Source: CAYQUC01 sp964514215 (GTDB lineage: Bacteria; Pseudomonadota; Gammaproteobacteria; UBA6429; Thiohalophilaceae). Taken from it: 64,000 nucleotides of DNA. The DNA lies in contig CAZEPW010000013.1 of the NCBI GenBank assembly GCA_964514215.1, forward strand, positions 1 to 64,000, read 5' to 3'. A model generated the notes under the pieces. It did no database searches. It had not been told where the DNA came from and saw only the letters and a program-made list of their open reading frames with translations. Positions 43,214 to 51,532 of the stretch are shown piece by piece (position 1 is the first letter of the stretch; the number at the start of each line of letters is the position of its first letter). The translations under genes were made by a program, and so were the position numbers.

Positions 43214-44218
43214 TTATTTACTTAATACAATTCGGTAATGAGCATTACCACTGCGTAACTTTGCTATAGCTTCATTAATATTTTCAAACTTAAATTTTTC
43301 GATGATTGGCTTGATATTATGTCGATTGGCAAATTCTAACATTGTTGTTATGGCTGCTGGACTGCCAATGGGCGAACCTGAAACAGAGTGCTGGCCACCG
43401 ATTAATGAAAAAACATTAATATCGAGTGGTTCCATTGTTGCGCCAACAAAATGTAATCTGCCGCGAGAATTTAATGTGCTTAAATAAAGATTCCAGTCAA
43501 GCTTGACGTTTACAGTTGATATTATAAAATCAAAACGACCAGCAGCAGCTTTAATTTCTTCTGGATTACGTGAATCGAGTGTATGGTGTGCCCCTATTTC
43601 AAGTGCTTGCTGTTTTTTATTTTCACTCGACGTAAAAGCGGTCACTTCGCAGCCCCAAGCATTGTAAAACTGCAGTGCCATGTGTCCGAGCCCACCAATG
43701 CCAATCACGGCAACTTTATCACTTGGTTTAACATTGTATTCTAATAAAGGATTAAACACAGTAATACCACCACAAAATAATGGGCCAGCCGATTGCAAAT
43801 CAATTCCCTCTGGAATAGCAACCACGCTAGTTGCAGAAGCATAAACACGATCGGCAAAACCACCATGATGGCCAATGATAGTTGCTTGTGCATCGGAACA
43901 AAAATTGTGATCACCCGCATCGCATTCAACACAGGCATCACAATAGCCCGAATGCCAACCAAGACCGACTATTTGGCCGGTATGTAAATGTTTAACTTGG
44001 CTACCTAATTTCGCAATGGTACCAACCACTTCGTGTCCGGCAACAACGGGATATTGTGTGCCGCCCCATTCGTTATCAATAACGCTTAAATCACTATGAC
44101 AAATGCCACAGAAATGAACATCAATTTCAACATCATTGGGTTGTAACTCACCGGGATCATACTCAAAAGGTTGTAACGCTGCTTTGGGTTTGGATGCTGC
44201 ATAGGCTCTAATTTTCAT
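43214..44218 (-). CDS. Zinc-dependent NAD(P)H alcohol/aldehyde dehydrogenase (YahK-like)
   Basis: A 334-residue medium-chain dehydrogenase of the cinnamyl-alcohol branch. Visible features are the catalytic zinc ligands in CGICHSD (about 37-43) and AGHEVVG (His62), the structural zinc Cys cluster in CDACVECDAGDHNFC, and the coenzyme Rossmann motif GIGGLGHMALQF. E. coli YahK (349) is a close comparison and reduces a wide range of aldehydes with NADPH. It is the first gene of a three-gene minus-strand unit. Confidence 0.92.
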   Translation of the reverse strand: MKIRAYAASKPKAALQPFEYDPGELQPNDVEIDVHFCGICHSDLSVIDNEWGGTQYPVVAGHEVVGTIAKLGSQVKHLHTGQIVGLGWHSGYCDACVECDAGDHNFCSDAQATIIGHHGGFADRVYASATSVVAIPEGIDLQSAGPLFCGGITVFNPLLEYNVKPSDKVAVIGIGGLGHMALQFYNAWGCEVTAFTSSENKKQQALEIGAHHTLDSRNPEEIKAAAGRFDFIISTVNVKLDWNLYLSTLNSRGRLHFVGATMEPLDINVFSLIGGQHSVSGSPIGSPAAITTMLEFANRHNIKPIIEKFKFENINEAIAKLRSGNAHYRIVLSK

Positions 44219-44379
44219 GTGAAATTTCCATTTGTTTTCATATTGAGGGTAATTATAAAACCAAAAACTAAAAGTTAATACTCTTCAATAACATTTTTAG
44301 ACGTTTTATTGTTGAAAAGAAGATTGTGATGAACAGTGCTAAAAAACGAATACTCAAGAAATGAAAATTTGAAAACAAA

Positions 44380-44424
44380 AAGCCAGCCATTTCCTAGAAT
44401 AATAACATTAGAAAAAGCTGGCTT
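44380..44424 (-). terminator. Probable terminator of the carbonic anhydrase gene
   Basis: On the minus strand AAGCCAGC and GCTGGCTT pair around a long (29-base) AT-rich loop and are followed by TTTTTGTTTTC. It lies 24 bases past the carbonic anhydrase stop. The long loop makes it weaker than the other terminators listed. Confidence 0.6.
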
Positions 44425-44447
44425 GTGAAGCGAGATATTACTGTTGA

Positions 44448-45236
44448 TTAACGTTGTGTTGGACGGTTATTACCATTAATTGGACAGCATGAGTTATTAC
44501 GAATAGCAATGAACGCATTGATTTGAGCTTGCGACATTGTAATTGGTTTTTTCATCACTCGCCATTCAACACCTTCGGTACAAGGCGGTGTTGTGAATGA
44601 GCCGCCATATTTAAAGTGGCTGGTATCTGTTGGAAGTAAGCCGTTTATATTAAACGTTTGACTTGAAACAAAAGTGTCATCTTCATTCATCAGACTTGCA
44701 GCGTTATTCCATATAGGTGCTAGTTCTGAATTTGTTGCGCCTTGTTCTATCATGATAGCGACAACTGCAACTTGGGCATCTGCTGTTTCATGGACTAAGT
44801 GCATTTCCATTTGTACTTTGTTTAATCCATTAATAGTGTGTTCAACTGGACCATGAAAATGAAATTGTTTTAATTCATAGCTTAATCCTGATTCTAAAGT
44901 CATGTAGCCCCCTGGATTCGTTGTTGTAAACTCTTGCTCAACTGTACGAGAGGTATTAACAACGTGATATTCAGCTTGAGTATCATAATTGAAGTTAAGA
45001 TCAGCAACGTGAGATGTGGCTGCACTATTAGGTAGTTCAATTGGTGATTGAGTTTGTCCTGTTGAACACGTGCCATTTCCGGGGAGTGTTCCCCATGCCT
45101 CCGGTGTTGCTATTCCTGTTTCTGGATCATATCCCCAATTTAGATGAGCGGCACTAACAAAACTTGATGTTGAAACACATAATACGATTAATATTGATTT
45201 TAATTTAAATTTTGAAATTAATTGTTTTTTTTTCAT
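44448..45236 (-). CDS. Periplasmic alpha-carbonic anhydrase
   Basis: A 262-residue exported enzyme that interconverts CO2 and bicarbonate in the periplasm. A signal peptide ends near residue 29 (FVSAA). The alpha-class zinc ligands are the two His of QFHFHGPVEHT and the first His of EMHLVHE. Other family sites are WGYDPETG, QSPIEL, and FKYGGSFTTPPCTEGVEW, which includes the conserved Thr-Thr-Pro-Pro-Cys. The Cys pair (about CST and PPCTEG) gives the usual disulphide. The C-terminal tail with NNSCCPINGNNRP is unusual. It stands alone, with an RBS AAGGAAA-like stretch upstream. Confidence 0.95.
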   Translation of the reverse strand: MKKKQLISKFKLKSILIVLCVSTSSFVSAAHLNWGYDPETGIATPEAWGTLPGNGTCSTGQTQSPIELPNSAATSHVADLNFNYDTQAEYHVVNTSRTVEQEFTTTNPGGYMTLESGLSYELKQFHFHGPVEHTINGLNKVQMEMHLVHETADAQVAVVAIMIEQGATNSELAPIWNNAASLMNEDDTFVSSQTFNINGLLPTDTSHFKYGGSFTTPPCTEGVEWRVMKKPITMSQAQINAFIAIRNNSCCPINGNNRPTQR

Positions 45237-45299
45237 GATAATTTTCCTTTTTGGTATTTTTGAATTTAATTTTTTATTATTAATTTATTTTTAAAATAA

Positions 45300-45354
45300 T
45301 GGCTGCATAGTTACATCGTTAATCCCTCCTGTTTTAAGTTATAAGTGTTGTGTT
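45300..45354. repeat. 55-base sequence repeated exactly on the other side of the N gap
   Basis: This stretch, from TGGCTGCATAG to TTGTGTT, is identical to 45455-45509. The pair flanks the 100-N gap. Confidence 0.95.
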
Positions 45355-45454
45355 NNNNNNNNNNNNNNNNNNNNNNNNNNNNNNNNNNNNNNNNNNNNNN
45401 NNNNNNNNNNNNNNNNNNNNNNNNNNNNNNNNNNNNNNNNNNNNNNNNNNNNNN
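45355..45454. other. Assembly gap of exactly 100 Ns
   Basis: A placeholder of standard length flanked by an exact 55-base duplication, so the two contig ends overlap by one k-mer length and the gap may not exist. The surrounding 45237-45856 is AT-rich (long T and A runs) and holds no gene I can support; the promoter of the Crp-like gene probably lies near its right end. Confidence 0.97.
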
Positions 45455-45509
45455 TGGCTGCATAGTTACATCGTTAATCCCTCCTGTTTTAAGTTATAAG
45501 TGTTGTGTT
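45455..45509. repeat. Second copy of the 55-base gap-flanking sequence
   Basis: Identical to 45300-45354. See the gap entry. Confidence 0.95.
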
Positions 45510-45856
45510 TTGTTGCTGAGATTTAGTCGTGGTAAATTAATGAACCTTACATTTATTTTTTCATTTTTTTAAAATAAAGGTAAACAGCTTTGATTCTTAA
45601 TTTTTTATTAATGGATTATTAATCTAATATTAATTTTTTTTGGTTTTAGTACATTTTTTGTAAAATGAAAATTTATTTTTAATAAACTGTTAAGGTGTAT
45701 GTCACGTTATTTTTTAGGTAGGATGATGTTTTTTTATATAAATTAATTTTTTGCTATCTTTTTAATTCTATTTAGCGTTCAAAATAACGTGTGTTTATTG
45801 AAGTTATGTAGTCTCTAGCTTAATATTGTGAACCGTATATAGATGAGATTATTGAT

Positions 45857-46444
45857 ATGAGTATTGTATCTAGCTCTAGATTTGTTCGTTATTTAAAGTT
45901 AAAACATCAGTTTCACGATAGTTTGATTGCAGAATTAGTGGCTAATTTTAAGGTCGCAACATTTGATAAGAATTCATCGTTATTGCGAGCTGGTGATTTA
46001 TGGGATAAGGCATTTTTTGTTGAACGAGGTTTGTTGCGTTTATATTATAGTACTCAACAAGGTAAAGAATTTAATAAAGGTTTTTTTGCTGAAGATGATT
46101 TTATTTGGCCGATGGCACCATTGGCTCGAGAACAGTCGAGTTTATTTAGCATAGCCGCTATTGAAGATACCCAAGTGTTGTGGGCACCTTTTCCTGATTT
46201 TCAAACTATTTTGTTACAACAAAAACGATGGTCAGATTTTGCTTTGCCTTATGTTGAAGCATTGGTCAATCAAAAATTTTTACGTGAATACCAGTTTTTG
46301 GTTCATGATGCTAAAAGTCGTTATTTATATTTGATGCCTGAATTGGGAAGCATTTTTAAACGACTGACGGACTATCATATTGCATCGTATATGGGGATTA
46401 CCCATGTGGCATTATCGCGTATTAAATCTCAGATAGTAAAATAG
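45857..46444 (+). CDS. Crp/Fnr family transcriptional regulator
   Basis: A 195-residue protein. The N-terminal cyclic-nucleotide-binding-like barrel (about 20-110) includes LLRAGDLWDKAFFVERGLLRLYY and EDDFIWP. A C-terminal HTH stretch (DYHIASYMGITHVALSRIKSQI) follows and is shorter than in Crp. It lacks the Cys cluster of FNR and the cAMP-binding Arg-Ser pair of Crp, so it is of the group with unknown or no ligand that often acts on a neighbouring oxidoreductase gene. It precedes the SDR-monooxygenase-RidA genes on the same strand by 134 bases and probably controls them. Confidence 0.88.
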   Translation: MSIVSSSRFVRYLKLKHQFHDSLIAELVANFKVATFDKNSSLLRAGDLWDKAFFVERGLLRLYYSTQQGKEFNKGFFAEDDFIWPMAPLAREQSSLFSIAAIEDTQVLWAPFPDFQTILLQQKRWSDFALPYVEALVNQKFLREYQFLVHDAKSRYLYLMPELGSIFKRLTDYHIASYMGITHVALSRIKSQIVK

Positions 46445-46578
46445 TCATTTTGTTAACATAGGTTAATTATCTCCAAGTTTAGTTTCTGTATGATTCTTAT
46501 TATTCTGCATCTTTGTTTTTAATTAGTTAAATAAAGGTGTCGATGTTGGAATAGTCATATTAAAACAGGTAGGTAATT

Positions 46579-47322
46579 ATGTTTGATTTTTCAAATAAAA
46601 ACGTTGTTATTACGGGTGGTCTTTCTGGTATTGGACTTAGTATAGCGACGGCATTTCATCATGCGGGAGCGCAAGTAACGGTTGTTCATCGGAAAAAACT
46701 ACCTCAAAGCAGTCATTTATTTAAATTGGTTCATGCTGATTTAAGCCGTTCAAATGCCCATGAATTAATTGCAAAGGACATTGCGGCATCGAATCAAAAA
46801 ATTGATGGTTTAATTAATAACGCTGCTATTGCAAAATTTACCGCATTTGAAGATTGCACTGATCAGCAGTTAATGCAGCATATTCGCACGAATTTAATGC
46901 TGCCATTTAATTTGACTCGAGTGTTATTGCCTTTTTTTTCTGATAAATCATCGGTGTTGAATATAAGTTCCTATCTTGCGCATAAGATGTTAGCTGAGCG
47001 CAAAACTTCAATGTATTCCTTAACTAAAGGTGGCTTGGAGTCGTTAACGAAATCGTTAGCATCTGAATTAGGTTCGAGAGGAATACGTGTTAATGCTATC
47101 GCTCCGGGAACAATTAATACCAACATGTTTAAAGAAAATTTGAATTCGTTAGACCAAGAACAACAGCAAGGTTTTTATCACGCTATTAATGAACGGTATC
47201 CATTAGGGCGATTAGGGGAGCCTGATGATATTGCACAAATGGCGTTATATTTATGCTCACCTGCTGCCGATTGGATCTCTGGCAGCATTATTGCCATTGA
47301 TGGCGGACTCACAACACAATAA
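46579..47322 (+). CDS. Short-chain dehydrogenase/reductase (SDR)
   Basis: A 247-residue classical SDR. The cofactor motif is TGGLSGIG (about 12-19), the structural NNAAIA is at about 76, and the catalytic Ser and Tyr-x-x-x-Lys are in LNISSYLA and YSLTKGG. The C terminus with GRLGEPDDIAQMALYLCSPAADWISGSIIAIDGGLTTQ-type features is standard. It reduces or oxidises an unknown alcohol or ketone with NAD(P)(H). It is the first of three closely spaced genes (gaps of 17 and 8 bases). Confidence 0.93.
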   Translation: MFDFSNKNVVITGGLSGIGLSIATAFHHAGAQVTVVHRKKLPQSSHLFKLVHADLSRSNAHELIAKDIAASNQKIDGLINNAAIAKFTAFEDCTDQQLMQHIRTNLMLPFNLTRVLLPFFSDKSSVLNISSYLAHKMLAERKTSMYSLTKGGLESLTKSLASELGSRGIRVNAIAPGTINTNMFKENLNSLDQEQQQGFYHAINERYPLGRLGEPDDIAQMALYLCSPAADWISGSIIAIDGGLTTQ

Positions 47323-47339
47323 GATTAAGGATTATTTTA

Positions 47340-47642
47340 ATGAGATTGGAAATAAATAACGTAGTATTTCTTGCTGCGATAAATAATGATAATCAGCTTA
47401 TCAGACAAGCGCTAATTGAATTAGCTGAAAATACCCGACAAGAACCGGGCTGTATTCATTTTAATTTTTATCAGTATCAGGAGAATGTTAAAAAATTTAT
47501 TTTATTCGAACAGTTTCGTGATCAGGTCGCAATGGAACAACATTTGGATGCCGACTATAGCAAACTATTTTTTAGCAAAAATCTATTAACTGTTGAGAGT
47601 ATTCATGCTCTTGATAATGTCAGTAAGCTTATATCAATATAG
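47340..47642 (+). CDS. Antibiotic biosynthesis monooxygenase (ABM) domain protein
   Basis: A 100-residue dimeric alpha+beta-barrel protein of the ABM/YgiN type: TRQEPGCIHFNFYQY, FILFEQFRDQVAMEQHL and the usual distance between strands. YgiN-like members oxidise quinols without a cofactor. The gene lies between an SDR and a RidA homologue with gaps of 17 and 8 bases, suggesting the three enzymes share a pathway for a small reactive compound. Confidence 0.85.
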   Translation: MRLEINNVVFLAAINNDNQLIRQALIELAENTRQEPGCIHFNFYQYQENVKKFILFEQFRDQVAMEQHLDADYSKLFFSKNLLTVESIHALDNVSKLISI

Positions 47643-47650
47643 GAATTATT

Positions 47651-48025
47651 ATGCTTATAAGAACGAATTACAATAAATTACCCGCACCGGCTGGCCCCTA
47701 TGTTCATGCAAGTAAATATAATGGCGTATTTTACTCTTCAGGAATGACAGCTTTTGGAACACCTGCCGCTGGTGGTGATGTGGTTGAGCAAACGCATGAA
47801 ATATTTCGTCAACTAAATATAATGTTGCAAGCTGAAAATAGCGGCCTTGATAAACTGATTAAAGTGACGTTATTTATTACTGACCTATCTGCTATAAAAG
47901 AATTACGTGCTAGCTTATTTGAAATTTATGGTGATCATATTCCTGCCAGCTCGGTAGTTGAGGTTAATACGTTATTTTCCCCTTCCGTTAATATTGAAAT
48001 TGAAGTTATTGCTGCTATTGATTAG
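47651..48025 (+). CDS. RidA (YjgF) family protein lacking the catalytic Arg
   Basis: A 124-residue Rid protein with PAPAGPYVHA near the start, YSSGMTAFG, and the late IPASSVVEVNTL motif. In active RidA deaminases the last motif is P-A-R-S/T; here Arg is replaced by Ser, so the enamine/imine deaminase activity is doubtful. Such Rid1-7-type members without Arg are known and may bind other ligands. It ends the SDR-ABM-RidA unit. Confidence 0.88.
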   Translation: MLIRTNYNKLPAPAGPYVHASKYNGVFYSSGMTAFGTPAAGGDVVEQTHEIFRQLNIMLQAENSGLDKLIKVTLFITDLSAIKELRASLFEIYGDHIPASSVVEVNTLFSPSVNIEIEVIAAID

Positions 48026-48239
48026 CAATAATAAACTTGCTCGAGGTTGCTAAGTAAGCATTTGATAACTGAAGTGCTTTTTGTGTTAGAAGGCGTTTTC
48101 CGATGCAAATGAGGGGGATCCTGTTGAAACGTATTTACGCCATCTACCAGCCTGCTCGTGTCACACATTTTTAGTAAAGAGGATTGTGTTATGTTTGTAA
48201 AGGCAGGACATTTACCCTAATAAGTATTAGAATATCATC

Positions 48240-48806
48240 ATGAAAATTATGATAAAAAATATGGTGTGTGATCGTTGCATTCTTGTTATTAAAAATGTTT
48301 TAAAAGAATTAGCATTAAATGCTAATTCTGTACACATGGGAGAAGTTGATTTTGGTGAGAATATTCTATCAGTCGAGCAACTACTGCAAATCAAAGATAA
48401 AATAGAACCGCTTGGGTTTGAATTAATTAATGATAAAAAATCTAAATTAATTGAAAATATAAAGAAACACATTATTAAATTAGTACAACAAGAATCAACT
48501 ACTGAAAAATTTAAATTATCCGATTATTTGGTCAATAAACTACATCATGATTACACCCATATGAGTAATCTATTTTCCACGGTTGAAGGTGTTACGATTG
48601 AGCAATACTTTATTAACCAAAAAATTGAAAAAACCAAAGAGTTATTAGTCTATGATGAATTGACGTTAACCGAAATTGCCTACCGGTTAGGGTATAGCAG
48701 TGTCGCGCATTTAAGCCGACAGTTCAAAAAAATAACCGGTATGACAACCACCCAATTTAAACAGCTGAGTAACACTAAGCACCGTCAAGCCCTTGATAAA
48801 GTGTAA
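48240..48806 (+). CDS. AraC-family regulator with N-terminal HMA-like metal-binding domain
   Basis: A 188-residue protein. Residues about 1-70 resemble a heavy-metal-associated ferredoxin-like fold with C10-x-x-C13 in NMVCDRC, and residues about 85-180 form an AraC-type DNA-binding domain (EIAYRLGYSSVAHLSRQFKKITG). This HMA-AraC architecture is best known from Bacteroidetes, where it is linked to copper or other metals. It is followed by a Cys-rich gene and copA on the same strand, so it most likely senses Cu(I) and activates them. The preceding 214 bases contain only tiny frames. Its start is at an ATG close to an in-frame second ATG. Confidence 0.87.
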   Translation: MKIMIKNMVCDRCILVIKNVLKELALNANSVHMGEVDFGENILSVEQLLQIKDKIEPLGFELINDKKSKLIENIKKHIIKLVQQESTTEKFKLSDYLVNKLHHDYTHMSNLFSTVEGVTIEQYFINQKIEKTKELLVYDELTLTEIAYRLGYSSVAHLSRQFKKITGMTTTQFKQLSNTKHRQALDKV

Positions 48807-48895
48807 ATTCTGCAACATACAGCAATAAATGTGTAAGCCTATTTTGGCAAATCGCTTCTATAATATCACCTCACGAATTGAATACTTTAGTTTGA

Positions 48896-49255
48896 ATGGG
48901 GACAAGTGTGGAAAATAATAAAATAGAATTACTGGTTAGTTCGAAAAATATCTTAGAACGATGTCAAATGACACTCACAGAATTATCTAAAACCTGTTGT
49001 ATGCCGGAGCGTAGCCCAAATATCGATGCGGCTAAACTATCCATTGATAATTTGATCTCATGCGCTAATAATATGATGAATAACAAGGATAATGCCAATA
49101 AGTGTATTGACGAAATTGGTCAAATTGGGAGTAAAGTTGGTTTTTTATATGCAACTTGTTGTACCGACACCCGAGAGCCCTTATATCAAAGTATTTTTAA
49201 AGACTTATCAGTAGTGCACGTTAACATGTGGGCCGTGCTCGGTCATGGCCACTAA
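48896..49255 (+). CDS. Cys-rich hypothetical protein in the copper module
   Basis: A 119-residue, mainly helical protein with seven Cys arranged as C, CC, C, C and CC (ERCQM, KTCCMPE, ISCANN, NKCIDE, ATCCTD) and a C-terminal GHGH. Cys on one face of helices recalls the four-helix copper-storage (Csp) or DUF326 proteins, although the match is only by pattern. The start may be GTG at 48908, which has GGGGA just upstream, rather than ATG at 48896. A TATAAT lies at 48859-48864 with a poor -35, as expected for an AraC-activated promoter. CopA follows after 40 bases. Confidence 0.75.
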   Translation: MGTSVENNKIELLVSSKNILERCQMTLTELSKTCCMPERSPNIDAAKLSIDNLISCANNMMNNKDNANKCIDEIGQIGSKVGFLYATCCTDTREPLYQSIFKDLSVVHVNMWAVLGHGH

Positions 49256-49295
49256 TTAAAAATTAGAATGAATAGAGTAACAGGAGAAAAAAATC

Positions 49296-51530
49296 ATGAG
49301 TAATGCAACACGTTTATCAATTTCCGGCATGAGTTGTGCGGGATGTGTTGGCTCGGTTGAAGATGCCATCAAAGGTGTTGTTGGTGTAACGCAGTCTAGT
49401 GTGAATTTTGCGGAACATACAGCATTGGTTGAAGGTACTGCTAATGTCATTGATTTGGTGGATGCAATTAAATCTGCCGGTTACGATGCGGCACAATTAA
49501 AAGGTGCGCAAGACGAACAAGAAAAAGAAGCTGCTGAGATGCGCTATTACCGTAAATTATTAAAACAAGCATTATTTGCTGCTGTTATTGGTGTGCCATT
49601 ATTCATTGCTGGCATGTTCGATGTATTGCCAGGCTTTGAGCAATATAGTGGTCGATTATTTTGGTTATTCATTGGTGTCATAACGTTACTCGTGTTGGTT
49701 TATTCTGGTGGCCACTTTTTTAGTGGGGCAGTGAAGTCTGCAAAAAATCATAATGCCAACATGGATACTTTGATTGCTTTGGGCACAGGCTCGGCTTGGA
49801 TTTATTCAATGGTGATTGTGGCAAGCCCAAACTTGGTTCCGGCAATGGCGCAACATGCTTATTTTGAAGCGGCAGCGATTATTATTTCTTTAATTAATAT
49901 TGGTGCAGCACTCGAAATGCGCGCTCGCGGCAAAACATCGGAGGCCATTAAACGTTTAATTGGCTTGCAGCCTAAAACTGCGCGGGTATTACGCGACGGC
50001 GTTGAGCAGGATATCGCGATTGAAAATGTTGGGCTTGATGAAACATTAAGGGTGCGTCCGGGTGAACGTATTGCGGTTGATGGTATTATCATTGATGGCC
50101 ATTCGAGTATTGATGAATCAATGTTAAGTGGTGAGCCAATTCCGGTTAAAAAGGAAGTGGGTGATGATGTGGTTGCCGGTAGTATTAATAAAATGGGTAG
50201 CTTTTTATTTCAAGCAAAACGAATTGGTAAAGATACTGCGCTGTCACAAATCATAGAAATGGTGCGCACGGCACAATCGAGTAAACCGGCAATTGGTCGT
50301 TTGGTGGATAAGGTGTCTTCCGTGTTTGTTCCTAGTGTGTTAATTTTTGCGGTATTAACGTTTTTAGTTTGGATAAATTTTGGGGTGACTGATCAAGTAA
50401 CAACACTGGCTATTGTCACCACGATGACGGTTTTAATTATTGCCTGTCCCTGTGCGTTGGGTTTGGCAACGCCAATTTCAATTATGGTGAGTGTTGGAAA
50501 AGCAGCAGAATACGGCACGCTGATTCGTAATGGTGATGCACTGCAACAAGCTGGAAAGCTTGATACCATCATACTTGATAAAACGGGAACGGTGACAGCA
50601 GGGCGGCCGAGTGTGACAAAAATTATTGCTTTGGATGCTTGGTCGGATGAATTAGTTTTGCAGTGGGCCGCTAGCATAGAGCAAAGCTCGGAACATCCAT
50701 TAGCCGAAGCAATTGTAGACCATGCCCAACAAGCTCAGGTTGAAATGTTAGCGGTTACACAGTTTTCAGCAATAGCAGGTTTTGGCGTGAGTGCGGTTAT
50801 TGCGAATAAAACCGTTTTATTGGGAAACCGTAAATTAATGAGTCAACAGGATATTGATATTGCTTCACTCGAGCAGGCTGCACACGAATTAGAAACCCAA
50901 GCGCAAACACCGATGTTTATCGCGGTTGAGGATCAGGCTATGGGGTTAATCAGTGTTGCGGATGCTATCAAAGAGGATTCAAAAGAGGCTATTCATCGTA
51001 TGAAAGCCAATGGTTTAAAAGTTGTGTTATTAACCGGTGATAATAAAATAACCGCACAAGCCGTTGCTAAACAAGTTGGTATCGATGAGGTTATTGCTGA
51101 AGTATTGCCACAAGATAAAGCTGAAAAAGTTGCATTTTTACAAGAACGTGGTGAACGTGTTGGTATGGTTGGTGACGGCATCAACGATGCACCGGCATTA
51201 GCACGAGCCGATGTTGGTTTTGCCATCGGCACGGGAACCGATGTTGCGATTGAAAGTGCCGATATAACATTAATGCGCGGCTCGTTGCACGGTGTGATGG
51301 ATGCCATTGCTATTTCAAAAGCAACAACACGAAATATAAAACAAAATTTATTTGGAGCGTTTATTTATAATGTGGTTGGTATTCCGGTGGCGGCTGGGGT
51401 GTTATTCCCATTTTTTGGGATATTACTCAACCCCATGATAGCCGGTGCTGCAATGGCGATGTCATCAGTAACTGTTGTGATGAATGCCAATCGATTACGT
51501 TTATTTACCCCAGCAAAAAAGGATGATTAA
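49296..51530 (+). CDS. copA: Copper-exporting P1B-type ATPase
   Basis: A 744-residue copper pump. One HMA domain with GMSCAGC (Cys14, Cys17) is at the N terminus. Eight membrane helices include the CPC motif of P1B-1 pumps in CPCALGLATP. The P domain has DKTGTVTAGRP and GDGINDAPALARADVG. The HP motif in SSEHPLAEA is present. It pumps Cu(I) to the periplasm. RBS AGGAGA precedes the start. It sits directly after a Cys-rich protein and an HMA-AraC regulator, and a 28-residue membrane peptide gene follows two bases after its stop. Confidence 0.95.
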   Translation: MSNATRLSISGMSCAGCVGSVEDAIKGVVGVTQSSVNFAEHTALVEGTANVIDLVDAIKSAGYDAAQLKGAQDEQEKEAAEMRYYRKLLKQALFAAVIGVPLFIAGMFDVLPGFEQYSGRLFWLFIGVITLLVLVYSGGHFFSGAVKSAKNHNANMDTLIALGTGSAWIYSMVIVASPNLVPAMAQHAYFEAAAIIISLINIGAALEMRARGKTSEAIKRLIGLQPKTARVLRDGVEQDIAIENVGLDETLRVRPGERIAVDGIIIDGHSSIDESMLSGEPIPVKKEVGDDVVAGSINKMGSFLFQAKRIGKDTALSQIIEMVRTAQSSKPAIGRLVDKVSSVFVPSVLIFAVLTFLVWINFGVTDQVTTLAIVTTMTVLIIACPCALGLATPISIMVSVGKAAEYGTLIRNGDALQQAGKLDTIILDKTGTVTAGRPSVTKIIALDAWSDELVLQWAASIEQSSEHPLAEAIVDHAQQAQVEMLAVTQFSAIAGFGVSAVIANKTVLLGNRKLMSQQDIDIASLEQAAHELETQAQTPMFIAVEDQAMGLISVADAIKEDSKEAIHRMKANGLKVVLLTGDNKITAQAVAKQVGIDEVIAEVLPQDKAEKVAFLQERGERVGMVGDGINDAPALARADVGFAIGTGTDVAIESADITLMRGSLHGVMDAIAISKATTRNIKQNLFGAFIYNVVGIPVAAGVLFPFFGILLNPMIAGAAMAMSSVTVVMNANRLRLFTPAKKDD

Positions 51531-51532
51531 CG

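Noticed and set aside
45300..45509. A real 55-bp tandem duplication or att site
   Set aside because: Exact identity, length equal to a typical k-mer and a 100-N spacer point to an assembly join rather than a biological repeat.
48101..48220. Tiny frames (23 and 9 codons) upstream of the HMA-AraC gene
   Set aside because: Both have plausible starts, and the second an AGAGGA nearby, but no family resemblance. They could be leader peptides or chance. Not enough support.
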